A stretch of DNA of 64,000 nt from Centroberyx gerrardi (GCF_048128805.1 NC_136015.1:25815903-25879902), one strand, 5' to 3'; positions 46,829-58,681 are shown, counted from the first letter of the stretch. The notes: generated from the sequence alone by a model not told the origin. Numbers and translations: made by a program.

Positions 46829-48752
46829 ACATTGTCATCTCAGATAAAGGCAGAATGGTAGACTGTTTCAATAAGCATTTTGTTAGGGCTGGTCATGCCT
46901 TTGTAGCTGCCATGCTCACTCCTACTGTCAGCCCTGCTGACTCAGTTTCGAGCACTGGTCCTCTTCCCCAGACACCCTCCACTTCTCCTTCCAGCCAGTG
47001 CAGGAGAATGAGGTGCTTGGGGAGCTGCTCAAACTGGATCCTTATAAATCAGCTGGGCTGGATGCTCTAGACCCTTTCTTCTTGAAGTTATCGGCTCATA
47101 TTATCTCAGCTCCCATCACCTGTCTGTTCAACCTCTCCCTGCAGACCTATGAATTCCCCCAGGACTGGAAATCTGCTGCTGTCATCCCACTCTTCAAGGG
47201 AGGCGACAAGTTAGACCTCAGTTGTTACAGGCCCATATTCATCTTGCCTTGCCTCTCCAGAGTCTTTGAGAAATTGGTCAACAAACAGCTCACCCACCAC
47301 CTGGAGTCCCACAGTATTCTTACCATCATGCAGTCTGGCTTTAGAACCGGCTATGGGTGTGCCTCTGCAACACTTAAAGTGTTAAACGACATCATATGTG
47401 CCATCGACAGCAAAGAGTACTGTGTGGCTGTATTTATTGACCTGGCAAAGGCTTTTGATTCTGTGGACCACTGTATCCTGCTTGACAGGCTCAAGGACAT
47501 AGGATTCACAGAGGAATGTCTGGCATGGTTCAACAGCTACTTCTCTGGTCGTGTACAGTCTGTGAGAGCTGAGGGTTTCCTGTCTGACCCACTGTCCCTG
47601 TCCATGGGTGTCCCTCAGGGGTCCATTCTAGGTCCAACCCTATTCAATATCTACATAAATAATGTTGCTCATGCTGCTGGCAGCTCTCACATCCACCTGT
47701 ATGCTGACGACACCATTTTGTACACATCCAGCCCCTCCCTGAACACTGCCCTGACTTCCCTGCAGCACAGCTTCAACAGTATCCAATTTGCCTTCTCCAA
47801 CCTTCACCTTCTCCTAAATACTAAAAAAAACAAAATGCATGGTCTTCAACCGGAACCTACCGCAAGTCGCCTGCCCCCTCAAAATCTCCTCCCTGGATGG
47901 GTCAGAACTTGAATTCGTCAACTCCTATAAATACCTGGGTATCTGGCTCGACAGTTCACTCTCCTTTCAAAGTCACATCAACACGCTGCTCTCCAAAGTC
48001 AGAGCAAGAATTGGTTTCCTGTACCGTAATAAAGCATCTTTCACCCATTCTGCAAAGCACACCCTGGTTAAGATGACCATTCTCCCAATCCTGGATTATG
48101 GTGACTTAATCTACAGGATTGCCCCCAAAAACCTTCTCAATAAACTGGACGTCATCTACCACACTGCCATCCGCTTTGTCACCGGTGCCCCTTTCAACAC
48201 TCATCACTGTAACCTGTATTCTCTAGTCAACTGGTCATCACTCCATACCAGGCGGCAAATCCACTGGTATCAGTTCATTTATAAAACTATCACTGGCAAA
48301 ACCCCCCCATACCTCCGCTCACTACTCAATATCTCCATCAGTAACCGCAATTTACGTTCTGGCAAATTCATTATTATGGTCATTCCTAAAGTCCGCACCT
48401 CCTTTGGCCATCACTCATTCCAGTTTGCCGCTCCTAGTGACTGGAATGAGTTGCAGAAGATGCTAAAACTCCACACCTTCATTCCGTTACCCTCCTTTAA
48501 TAACTCATTACAAGCGATAGTTTCTGATCACTGCACCTGCTTTTGACTTTTGGTCCATAGTACATAGATTTTTGTTGTTGTATATACTGTATATATTGTG
48601 ATGTCTTAAATTTGACTAATGTTGTTGTGTTCTTGCTGTATTTATGTGTTAATGTCTTGCACCGACTTGCCTTCTGTTTCTGCCTCTTGGCCAGGTCGTC
48701 ATTGTAAATGAGAATTGGTTCTCAATTGACTTATTTGGTTAAATAAAGGTGA
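46829..48752 (+). mobile_element. Nimb/I-like LINE, 5' truncated, with 7-bp target duplication
   Basis: The frame 46998-47912 covers most of reverse transcriptase: PLFKGGDKLDLSCYRP, FIDLAKAFDSVDHCILLDRL, GVPQGSILGPTLFNIYIN, LYADDTILYTSS. One frame change at a run of eight A (about 47823) leads to 47839-48546 (YKYLGIWLDSSLSFQSHI, ending in AAPSDWNEL). The tail reads ttggttaaataaag. AGTCTTT at 46822-46828 repeats at 48753-48759, and the flank joins normally across. It is recent compared with the other LINEs here. Confidence 0.85.
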
Positions 48753-49108
48753 AGTCTTTTTCTTGAAGGAAGGGAATAGTTGGGTGAACACATGTATCTG
48801 TTGTACAGACACTGAGTCAGGCCAGAAGAGGGGAATGTGGTGTCAGACTGTAGAAGGAAACCTTGGCATCAGAAAATAAAGACAAGCCACTGGAAATACA
48901 GACAAGCACCAAGAACAAGGAAACTCCTGAGGAAATGAGGGAAACGTAATATACTGAAAGCAGGTTGGGATATTTTACTGACATGGACTGATAATAAATA
49001 ATATTAAACTTCATTGAATATCACTTTTTAAGACAATTATATAGACAAACAACGACTCAAAACCATTTAGATGAACAATAAAAAGCCCAGGATTTAATAA
49101 AAATATAA
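48753..49108. repeat. V 3' flank block (V11 unit), second part
   Basis: Continuation of the flank after the LINE. At about 49108 it jumps straight to the upstream block of V12, so no L1 fossil, C or J remains between V11 and V12. Confidence 0.65.
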
Positions 49109-49229
49109 TTGTCATTGGATGCATTGTTAATCAAGAGTTTGTTAAATTGATTGATCCATTTAGAAACAGCATCATCAGAGTAATCCAAGTCCCTGTTGGA
49201 GTCAGTCAGAGCATTTCCATAGAGAGCCA

Positions 49230-49277
49230 CTTTGCATCAGCAGCACCATGCTCCAGTGCTCTGGGAGAGTTTATAGT
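49230..49277 (+). promoter_or_regulatory. V12 promoter
   Basis: Octamer-like CTTTGCAT 49230-49237 and TATA-like GTTTATAGT 49269-49277. Confidence 0.75.
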
Positions 49278-49354
49278 CCTGAGAGTTGAACACTGGATGA
49301 CTGACAGCTGTCCTTCATGACAACAGAAGCCACAGAAATCCTCCTCATCAAAAC

Positions 49355-49837
49355 ATGACTTTGATCTCCATCCTCATCTGGACTCTCCTCTGCTGCTGCT
49401 TCACAGGTAAAGTCCAGAGAATCAAACTCCTCTCCTCTATGAACATCCGTCCCTCTGAAATGAAGCGGAGAAAACCATGACGGTGGTTTATGTTTTTGTC
49501 TCTGTATCCTCAGAGTCCAGAGGCCAGGTCACAGTGACTCAGCCTGGAGCAGTGAGGTCTGCTCCGGGAGGCTCCGTCACCATCAGCTGTAGAACCAGTC
49601 AGCAGGTTGGCACTTGTAGCGGTGACCAATGTTTAGCCTGGTTCCAACAGAGAAATGGAGAAACTCCTAAACTGCTCATTTATAGGGGTTATCACAGACC
49701 ATCAGGGATTCCAGGTCGTTTTACAGGCAGTGGATCAGGGACTGATTTCACTCTGACCATCAGTGGAGTCCAGGCTGAAGATGCAGCAGTTTACTACTGT
49801 CAGAGTGAACACTATATTAACAGTCAGCATCTGTTCA
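49355..49837 (+). CDS. Ig kappa-like V segment V12 (family 1)
   Basis: Leader 49355-49406, V exon 49514-49837. CDR1 [16 protein letters not shown] has two extra cysteines spaced by four residues. CDR2 RGYHRPS is unlike any other member. CDR3 [16 protein letters not shown]: heptamer 49838-49844, 12-bp spacer, nonamer 49857-49865. Intact and the most divergent family 1 CDR set in the window. Confidence 0.94.
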
Positions 49838-49958
49838 CACAGTGATAAAGCGTCGTACAAAAACCTCCCTCAGTCAGACTGAACTGACTGCTGCAGCTGG
49901 AAGCTACTGCAGGAACTGATACAGTTCACTGAGGACACACACACACACACACACACAC

Positions 49959-50371
49959 TGTCACGAACCGGGTCTGCTAAGTGACAAAAAGGGAGTCCAC
50001 ACATTAATCCAAATTCAAAAAGTAATTTATTTTAACTTAATTAAACTCAAGTGAACCAAAAGGCATCAGTGGGCATAATGTAAACCATCAGTCATGTCTG
50101 CAATGTATGGATGAGTGAAGTGTAATGTGTGTGAATGTTGAAAGTGCAAAAAGAACACAGGCTTAGCCCCACATGGCAGGTGGAGACCTGGAACCAAACA
50201 CAAAGGTGAGTAGGAAGAGAAAAGAGAGAGCTGTTAGCTTAGCACAACAGCTTAAATACCCTGAGCCCCAACTACCCAGGTGAGACGAATTGGCTGACCT
50301 GCCCTACTCTGCCAATAACTTCCCATGAAGGGAAACAAGACAGCCAGTAAGCAGGCAGAGGGGGAGGGCCG

Positions 50372-50376
<5 letters not shown>
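49959..50376 (-). mobile_element. Solo LTR, Ty3/Gypsy-like
   Basis: About 418 bases with TG...CA ends (TGTGACGG...GTGACA on the - strand), a TATTTAAG promoter-like box and an AATAAA in the order expected of an LTR. No internal region. It sits inside the CA tract after V12, which hides any target duplication. Found once, so it is younger than the unit duplications. Family assignment is by general form only. Confidence 0.6.
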
Positions 50377-50411
<35 letters not shown>

Positions 50412-50412
<1 letters not shown>

Positions 50413-50780
50413 TGAGAATTCATGATGTTGTTCATAGTGTCTGTGTTCACAGACCAAGACTGGGAAGACTGGGAAGACTGGTTCAGTCCAAACTCAAACA
50501 CACAGTAGTCTTGTTGTGCTCCATTCAGCCTCAGGTCAGAAAACTGAACAACACTCTGTCAATCATGATGTTTCCTTTTAATGTTCAGGGACGACTTTAT
50601 AAAATGGAAACATCATGCTCCACCGGCAGTACTTACAGGGTTACAGTCTTATAGCTTTTATTTGGAATTTGAATGAATTTTGAATTAAATGAATGAATAA
50701 ATTGTATTTATTAAAAGTGTCCTGCACCGGTTGGATGCCCAGCCCACATGGGCTTACAAGACAGAAAAGAAAAATGATAA
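50412..50780. other. Shortened V12 flank joined to C-side flank
   Basis: The V flank ends at about 50445 and joins the ccaagactgggaagactgg sequence normally found before the L1 fossil. No exon seen. Confidence 0.5.
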
Positions 50781-50869
50781 AATGAATTATTTTTTCAACC
50801 TGAGACTCACTGACCTTGGCTCATTTTCTGTGAAGAACATGTAAAAGAACACATTTTCATTGAGTGCAC

Positions 50870-51525
50870 ACTGTGCACCCCCATACACATTTATATTACA
50901 TATGTGGTGATCAGGTCCACTGGACCCGAGGGTAATACAAGTGTGGAAAAGTGTGTGTGTAGGTGAAAACAAGTAAAAATGAAATAAAAAGGTTTGCTGT
51001 GTGCCTTCACTCTGCCTGCTGTTTCAACACAGCACCAAGAACCTGTCTGCTCCTGCTTTATCCGCACTCTTTACCCTCTGCAGTGTGTGAAACTACACTA
51101 AATCTTGTGGGAACCTGCACAGTGTTATTTTGAAACATTTTAACTCTACTACTTTACTCTACTAACTTAGAGGAGACACACAACACATAAACAGCTTTGC
51201 GTGTGTTACCGCAATCGATCAGTATGGTAAAAAGACTCTCTGCTCAGAGGGCCTTAGAAATCATTTTTGCAGAGAGAGAAGCTCGTGTGGAAGGAGCGTC
51301 TTCCACTTTGGAAGATGAAGAATTTTCCAAATATGAGGATCATGTCTCTGTCAATTCGGAGTCTGACAGTGAGTTGGAAGAAGAGGATGAGATTGACCCT
51401 ATTTTTACATAAATTGTTATGGCTGTATTGTTTTAAAAACCCAATAATGTTGTGGGTCCACCAGACCCGCAAACATTGGGTGAATAACAAAAACATGAAC
51501 GGCACACAAGGGTGGAGAGAACTTA
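50870..51525 (+). mobile_element. piggyBac-like non-autonomous remnant
   Basis: Encodes only a transposase-like acidic N-terminus (51197-51412, with SAQRALEIIFAEREAR and SESDSELEEEDEIDP). It is bordered by the subterminal repeats ggtccactggacccg (50912-50926) and gggtccaccagacccg (51454-51469) and a right end near acaaggg. The catalytic domain is absent. Exact termini not resolved. Confidence 0.55.
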
Positions 51526-51950
51526 GGGGTACAAGAAATCCTGCCCTCTCTTCCACGCTCTCTCCAGAAATCTCACCAAAACAAAAACCTCTTCCTTGAA
51601 CAGCCACCTCAACATATCACCCTCACAAGACCAGAACAAATCAGGGTTTTTCTCTTGCATTATTTTAAACAAAAGATTTCTCAGGTCACTGTACCTTGTA
51701 GAATAAAAAAAAAGAATGAAAGTTGTCCTCAACAACACCCAAATCACAAAAATAACTTTAGTACTGTCATGTTACTGTCATGTTGCACTCACAGAGTTAC
51801 TGGACATGTGAGAAGAGAATTAAATAATCCCATCTTTTCTTTTTTTTAAATCCCAGCAAATTAACCCTGAGACATGTTCAGTCTCTGTGGATTTAATGGA
51901 ACCACTGTTACCATTAAGACAGCATCATGAGACATCTGTTATTTTTATAT
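51526..51950. other. C-side 3' flank remnant
   Basis: The last about 90 bases (51865-51950) match sequence that precedes the poly(A) site of C genes elsewhere (gtctctgtggatttaatgga). They then switch at about 51951 into the V13 leader intron. Confidence 0.6.
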
Positions 51951-52370
51951 TGAATCAAACTCCTCTCCTCTATGAACATCCGTCCCTCTGAAATGAAGCA
52001 GAGAAAACCATGACGGTGGTTTATGTTTTTGTCTCTGTATCCTCAGAGTCCAGAGGCCAGGTCACAGTGACTCAGCCTGGAGCAGTGAGGTCTGCTCCGG
52101 GAGGCTCCGTCACCATCAGCTGTCGATCCAGTCCCAAGGTTTATGTTTGGAGCAGCTACCACCAATTAGCCTGGTACCAACAGAGAGATGGAGAAACTCC
52201 TAAACTCCTCATTTACTTTGCTAATCAGAGAGCATCAGGGATTCCAGCTCGTTTTACAGGCAGTGGATCAGGGACTGACTTCACTCTGACCATCAGTGGA
52301 GTCCAGGCTGAAGATGCAGCAGTTTACTACTGTCAGAGTTTCCATGTTATCAGTAGTCAGTATCTGTTCA
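51951..52370 (+). pseudogene. Ig kappa-like V segment V13 (family 1), leaderless
   Basis: The leader exon and promoter are missing. The family 1 leader intron begins part-way at about 51954. V exon 52047-52370 is in frame: CDR1 [19 protein letters not shown]2 FANQRAS, CDR3 [16 protein letters not shown]: heptamer 52371-52377, 12-bp spacer, nonamer 52390-52398. It cannot be expressed by the usual route, but it can rearrange or donate sequence. CDR3 nearly equals that of V15. Confidence 0.88.
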
Positions 52371-52464
52371 CACAGTGATAAAGCGTCGTACAAAAACCTC
52401 CCTCAGTCAGACTGAACTGACTGCTGCAGCTGGAAGCTACTGCAGGAACTGATACAGTTCACTG

Positions 52465-52509
<45 letters not shown>

Positions 52510-53400
52510 ACACACACACACACACACTGTCACTACCAGTTTTCCTTCTGAAGTTAAAACAGCCCACCTCCCACCTCAACACCCTGAAAGTTCCCCCAAA
52601 TGAAGAGGACAGTTCCAGTGAAGAAGCCCAATCAGACCCATTAAAAGCACAACAACATCTAGCAAAGTAAGCTGTCCTGATGCCGACCCCCAAACCACTG
52701 CTGAATGATCCAAACAGCTTATCCACGCTGGTCCTGGAATATCTGGACTGTCAGGATCCAAACAGATCAGGAGGATCATTCAGTCAACTGGATCAGGAAG
52801 CCTTATTTAGATAGAGGAAAGTCAAGAGAGTCTTTTTCTTGAAGGAAGGGAATAGTTGGGTGAACACATGTATCTATTGTACAGACACTGAGTCAGGCCA
52901 GAAGAGGGGAATGTGGTGTCAGACTGTAGAAGGAAACCTTGGCATCAGAAAATAAAGACAAGCCACTGGAAATACAGACAAGCACCAAGAACAAGGAAAC
53001 TCCTGAGGAAATGAGGGAAACTAAATATACTGAAAACAGGTTGCGGCATTTTACTGACATGGTGTAATAAAAATACTATTAGACATTTTTGTATAGCATT
53101 TTTCAAGACAAAAACGGACTTATAGACAGACTAACAAAGACTCAAAACAATTAAGATGAACAATGACGATCCCAGGATTTAATCACAAAACAGGATTATA
53201 GAAGAATCATACAGGAAAAAACAAGAGGAATAGGTGAAAACAAATGACATTAAAAGCCTGTGTGTAATAAATAGTGTTTCTATACTGATGGGAGTGTGGG
53301 AGTGGTCTCTTCTAGGATGACAACGCTCTGACACTTTATTAAGAACTTCTATTAATCTCATGAACATGAGGATCATTTAAATAGTCAATGCTCCCAGCAC
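52465..53400. repeat. CA tract and V 3' flank block (V13 unit)
   Basis: CA run 52465-52527, then the shared flank running to the V14 promoter. It lacks the coding-like block seen before V4 and V7. No exon. Confidence 0.6.
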
Positions 53401-53449
53401 TGAGGGGGAAACACCATGATATGCTCAGGACAGCTACAGTTCACTGACT

Positions 53450-53452
<3 letters not shown>

Positions 53453-53499
<47 letters not shown>

Positions 53500-53517
53500 G
53501 TGTGTGTGTGTGTGTTT
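53453..53517. repeat. Long TG tract upstream of V14 octamer
   Basis: About 65 bases of TG with two C interruptions, the longest of the four family 3 promoters. It abuts the octamer. Confidence 0.9.
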
Positions 53518-53558
53518 GCATATCAGTCCTGCCTCTCTGCTCTCCACCCTTTAAGAGG
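53514..53558 (+). promoter_or_regulatory. V14 promoter (family 3 type)
   Basis: GTTTGCAT 53514-53521. Here the downstream box is CTTTAAGAG rather than CGTTAAGAG, closer to a TATA element. ATG at 53617. Confidence 0.65.
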
Positions 53559-53616
53559 CCAGTGTTGATCAGTGGCTGTCCAGGCCTTTCAGAGCCACTG
53601 ACACGCCGGCAGCACA

Positions 53617-54184
53617 ATGATGATGTCACAGATTCTACTGCTGGGCACCCTGGGGCTCCTTGTTCAGGGTGAGACTCTCTTCTGAAAACTTTGCTTCAGG
53701 ATGCAACCAGGTTTACCAGAATGATGTTCTGCTATGATGGAGAAACACTGAAACAACCAGCATTTACCTTCTTCCATCTATTCTCCATGTTAAAGAAATG
53801 ATACTCTTCTGTTTTGATATTGATCATCTTTTTCCAAGCTGTATTTGTCTCAATAACCCTTCTGCTCTTTTTCATATTTTCTAGATTCAACAGGAGAAAT
53901 CATTCTGACTCAGTCTCCTGAATCTCAGTCTGTTGAACCAGGACAGACTGTCTCTATCAGATGTAAAGCCAGTACAAGTATGGGTAGCAACCTCCACTGG
54001 TACCTTCAGAAACCTGGAGAAACTCCTAAACTTCTGATTTATTATGCTACAAACCGTCAGTCTGGGGTTTCAGATCGTTTTAGTGGGAGTGGATCTGGGT
54101 CTGACTTCACTCTGACCATCAGTGGAGTCCAGACTGAAGATACCGGAGTTTACTACTGTCAGCAGGGTTACAGCTGGCCGTTCA
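53617..54184 (+). CDS. Ig kappa-like V segment V14 (family 3)
   Basis: Leader 53617-53668, V exon 53885-54184 starting [17 protein letters not shown]1 [14 protein letters not shown]2 YATNRQS, CDR3 [12 protein letters not shown]: heptamer 54185-54191, 12-bp spacer, nonamer 54204-54212. Intact. Nearest J segments are J7a/b on the right. Confidence 0.95.
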
Positions 54185-54212
54185 CACAGTGATACAACGT
54201 CGTACAAAAACC

Positions 54213-54880
54213 TCCCTCAGCTGGAGAGGAACTGATCTGACTCAACAGCTGCAGAGAAACTAAAACATTAGAGGTTTGACTAAAATACAGTTCATAATAG
54301 CATACAAAAATTACATTTTCATCATGAAAACACTGTATTTAATACAGTTTTAATTATTATATTGTTGATATAGGGTTTGAAACAGGATCACTGTTACAGT
54401 GAGTCTAAGTTTACTCAAAGTCAAACACATTTTAAGTATATAATTTCAATTGTCATAAAGCTAGATATTTGAATACAAATTATGAGACAGTGATACTTAA
54501 TTAGCAATTTCAATAATACATATTGTAGAGGATTTTCATTATTTAACTATTATTTTCTACTTCAGATTATTTTTCAGACAAACTCAACAATCTCACTCAG
54601 TGCAAAGTTACATTAAATAATTTCATCTCATCAAATAATATAATTTAATGCATAGTGTTCATAAAATTAATACTGATTTCAATATAGGATTTTTTAGTCA
54701 AATATATTGAGTATTGTTTATTCCAAAATCATTACAATTCTCCAACAAAAGTAACATTTGAATACAAACATACTGAGAGTCCTTCAGTAAAACAATTCTC
54801 CCAAGCTCAGAGTTGAACAGATTCAATGTAAATGTTTTCCAGTGAGTCAGATCCAGCTCTGTTTTTGTTTCATCTCCCCA
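54213..54880. other. AT-rich flank after V14
   Basis: No exon or RNA gene seen. Confidence 0.5.
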
Positions 54881-55099
54881 TGCTGACCTCCAACCTGTTG
54901 AAAGTCAACTTCCCAACCATCAGCTGTTCCTTCTCCACCCTCCAAAACCAAGACTGGGAAGACTGGTTCAGTCCAAACACAAACACACACTAGAGTTGTG
55001 CTCCACTCAACCTCAGGTCAGAAAACTGAACAACCCTCTGTCAGTGATGCTGCTTCCTTTTTCATGAGGGATAATTTTATAAAATGGATACAATTATGA

Positions 55100-55500
55100 C
55101 ATCATATTCCCCAGGCCTCAGCATTTACAAATGTGTTACAGTCGCTTTTTGGACCCTTGGAAAGGGTCAAAGGTGTCCTTTGTCACCACTTTTATTTGCC
55201 TCAGTGCTCGAACCCTTTGGAGAGACCGAAAACTCACATGGAAATTTTTCAGGGGTCAAAACTGGAGATCACACTCATGTTATATCACTTTATGCTGATG
55301 ATATCCTGCTTCTTATTTCTGATCCTAAAAATGTATCTTACTAATTTTGTAGATTTATTACAAAAATTCAGCATTTTCTCTGGATATAAACTTGGCAAAA
55401 TCAGAGGCCTTGTCAATATGACACTTTGGTAATGAGAGATCATTGGGCGATTTTCCATTTAAATGGTTAAAACATTGGATTTGTTTGTAACCATACAGAG
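55100..55500 (+). repeat. L1-type RT fossil in C7 3' flank
   Basis: HVISLYADDILLLISDP in the frame 55084-55344. Confidence 0.7.
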
Positions 55501-55920
55501 AAATTTGCTCCAGTCATAAAAGCAGTGACAAGCGATGTTTAAAAATGAAAATGGCTTCCTTTCATCCTTACAGCCACACCTACCTCCTGTCTATCTTTAG
55601 GATACCACTGGTAAACACAATCACTTTCATGTGGCACTGACGGAGATAATGAATGTGTGACAATACGTTAAATAATCCCATCATTTATTCTCAAATCATC
55701 ACCAGTATTTATACGATCCTACTCACTTTACCCTGAGATGAGCTCAGTCTGTGTATTTAATGGAACAACTGTTACCATTAAGACAGCATCAAAGGATATC
55801 TGATATTTTTATAATAATATCCATGGAAACACAACTGATTTGGTGAAAAAGTATTTATTGTCTTAACATATCAAGAACATTGGCATTACTGCGAGCAAGA
55901 AAACATTACTATTTAAAGAT

Positions 55921-55985
<65 letters not shown>

Positions 55986-56053
55986 ACAGTGCTGAGTGCA
56001 GACTGAGAGCAGTAGCAGAGTAAAACCAGTAGCAGAAGTCCCAGTGAGTCAGG

Positions 56054-56385
56054 TCAGGACTGGGAACACCGGTCTCTCCTCAGTGTCTCCGAGAGCGGAG
56101 ACTGGGAGCCCTGGGTGGCCTCACAGGTCACAGAGCCCACCTTCCTCCACTGCTCTGCAGGGAGCCTCAGGGTGCTGCTCCAGCTGTAGCGGCCGTCCTT
56201 CTCCAGCACCCCGGGGCTCCTGCTCTCCTCCCAGCTGCTGCTGCTGCTGCTGCTGCCGTCCACCTTCCAGGCCAGCCTCCAGTCTGAGGGGAAGCCCTTG
56301 TTGGCCAGGCACATGAGCGTGGCCTTCCCCTGCTGCAGCTCCACGCTGGAGGGGGGCAGCACCGTCAGGGTGGGACGGACATCAC
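56054..56385 (-). CDS. Ig kappa-like constant exon C7
   Basis: About 110 aa, seven Ser after KVDG. It reads LPAEQW, shared only with C8, and RRDRCSQS. Cysteines intact. AATAAA 55859-55854. CT tract 55924-55981. Partners J7a and J7b. Confidence 0.95.
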
Positions 56386-57240
56386 CTAGGAGACACCGAT
56401 CAGCTTAGAGGACAGGAAGGCTGCGGCTGTCAATCAATCACCGGGCGGTTTGACACCTTTACTGTGTGAGAGTCCATTTTCCCCTTTAAGGACTTTCTGT
56501 CAGATGCTTTTTATGCTCCACCAGTCACTCACTCACACATTGTTTCACTTCCCTTTAAGAAGCCTCTCATGCATATCAGCACAGAAAGAGTCCTCATATG
56601 ACCACGAATATATAAAACTATATAATAAAAGGAGAACAGATTTGGCTACATTTTAAAATTTCTCATCTAAATCAGCAAACATTTCTAACTGTATTTTAAA
56701 TTAAACTAGAAACTGGAAAAATTGGAAACAAATTGGATTACAAATACATTTTTAAATAGGATTTTTTTCTTGAGGTTTGTTGAAACATAACTCTGTGTTT
56801 CTGTAAAGTATAAGCTAAAAACAAATCATGACCATAAAATTAGAAAATGTCGAAATAGCTTTTGAAACCGTACGCCTACTTGTAGCGACAAAATAAGACA
56901 TTTGTCTACATTTTCAAATATTCACAAGTTGTCAACAATCATTTAAGTGAAAAGTGAACATTAAAAAGCAATTTTGGAAAGTAGTAATGTTTTTCATTCA
57001 TCTTTTCTAAAGGTCAAGTTGTTGACTTTTCACAGTATGTCTACAATGTGTAAAAACAAAAGTGTAGTCAAGCAGCTGTAAGTTAGACTCCATGGTTAAG
57101 GAGAGAAACAGAGAAAAGAAAGCTAACTGTAAGTGATGTAAGTCAACACACTGGATATTTATATCTACTTCTAAAATTCAGACACAGGAATAAAAGCCTT
57201 AATAAATAATATGATGTTTAAAATTTGTGCAGAAACTTAC

Positions 57241-57278
57241 TTCCAACATCCAGTCTGGTTCCTCCACCAAAAGTCAAC
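57241..57278 (-). CDS. J segment J7a
   Basis: [15 protein letters not shown] heptamer 57279-57285, 23-bp spacer with one change (cattaagcc), nonamer 57309-57317. Confidence 0.94.
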
Positions 57279-57617
57279 CACAGTGATACAAACTCATTAA
57301 GCCGCCGTACAAAAACCTCTCACTCTAGAGAGACACGGCTCTCTCACTTTGACAGACAAAACTAAAACTACAAGCCCTCAAGAAGCAACTTTATAATAAT
57401 CGTTAGGAATACATACTTCTCCAAGTCTCATGATTATTAAATTGGCTATTTGGATTCATTTTATTAAATTGTTTGTTCATTGGTGAAAGGAATTTCTCAT
57501 TTACAAAATACATATCAACATAGAAAATTGAATACGTAGCTTTCTAAATTACACTGAATATGTAACACATTAAAATGTAGCTCATGGATTACGAAAAACA
57601 TGAGATAGGTTACTTAC

Positions 57618-57655
57618 TTCCAACATCCAGTCTGGTTCCTCCACCAAAAGTCCAC
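57618..57655 (-). CDS. J segment J7b
   Basis: [15 protein letters not shown] heptamer 57656-57662, 23-bp spacer, nonamer 57686-57694. Confidence 0.95.
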
Positions 57656-58082
57656 CACAGTGATACAAACTCATTGAGCCGCCGTACAAAAACCTCTCAC
57701 TCTAGAGAGACACGGCTCTCTCACTTTGACAACAACAAACTCACCAAAATCAGGCTGAATTTGTAAAACCTAGCTAGCTCATGTAATAACTAGCTAAATT
57801 ATCACAAATAGCACAACATTCCAAAATTAATCATTTTTGGTTTGTATACTGTTAAATTTGTCTTGTAGTGATATTTATTTCTCTAGCAGTGAACTTAAAC
57901 AAGACAAAAGAAATTCTTGAAGAAAACTTGTTTATAGACATCAAGCCAAATCTACATATTAATTACATTGGATGCATTGTTAATCAAGAGTTTGGTAAAT
58001 TGATTGATCCATTTAGAAACAGCATCATCAGAGTAATCCAAGTCCCTGTTGGAGTCAGTCAGAGCATTTCCATAGAGAGCCA

Positions 58083-58130
58083 CTTTGCATCAGCAGCACC
58101 ATGCTCCAGTGCTCTGGGAGAGTTTATAGT
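58083..58130 (+). promoter_or_regulatory. V15 promoter
   Basis: Octamer-like CTTTGCAT 58083-58090 and TATA-like GTTTATAGT 58122-58130. Confidence 0.75.
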
Positions 58131-58207
58131 CCTGAGAGTTGAACACTGGATGACTGACAGCTGTCCTTCATGACAACAGAAGCCACAGAAATCCTCCTCA
58201 TCAAAAC

Positions 58208-58681
58208 ATGACTTTGATCTCCATCCTCATCTGGACTCTCCTCTGCTGCTGCTTCACAGGTAAAGTCCAGAGAATCAAACTCCTCTCCTCTATGAACATC
58301 CGTCCCTCTGAAATGAAGCGGAGAAAACCATGACGGTGGTTTATGTTTTTGTCTCTGTATCCTCAGAGTCCAGAGGCCAGGTCACAGTGACTCAGCCTGG
58401 AGCAGTGAGGTCTGCTCCGGGAGGCTCCGTCACCATCAGCTGTCGAACCAGTCAGCAGGTTCATGGTAGTAACTGGTTAGCCTGGTACCAACAGAGAGAT
58501 GGAGAAACTCCTAAACTTCTCATTTACTTGGCTAATACTCGAGCATCAGGGATTCCAGATCGTTTTACAGGCAGTGGATCAGGGACTGACTTCACTCTGA
58601 CCATCAGTGGAGTCCAGGCTGAAGATGCAGCAGTTTACTACTGTCAGAGTTTCCATGTTATCAGCAGTCAGTATGTGTTCA
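58208..58681 (+). CDS. Ig kappa-like V segment V15 (family 1)
   Basis: Leader 58208-58259, V exon 58367-58681. CDR1 [13 protein letters not shown] and CDR2 LANTRAS are identical to V2, and FR3 begins GIPDRF as in V2. CDR3 [13 protein letters not shown] resembles V13 instead. RSS: heptamer 58682-58688, 12-bp spacer, nonamer 58701-58709. It looks functional. Confidence 0.95.

Noticed and set aside
51197-51412. 71-aa acidic protein as a small host gene
   Set aside because: Resembles a piggyBac transposase N-terminus and is flanked by piggyBac-like subterminal repeats.
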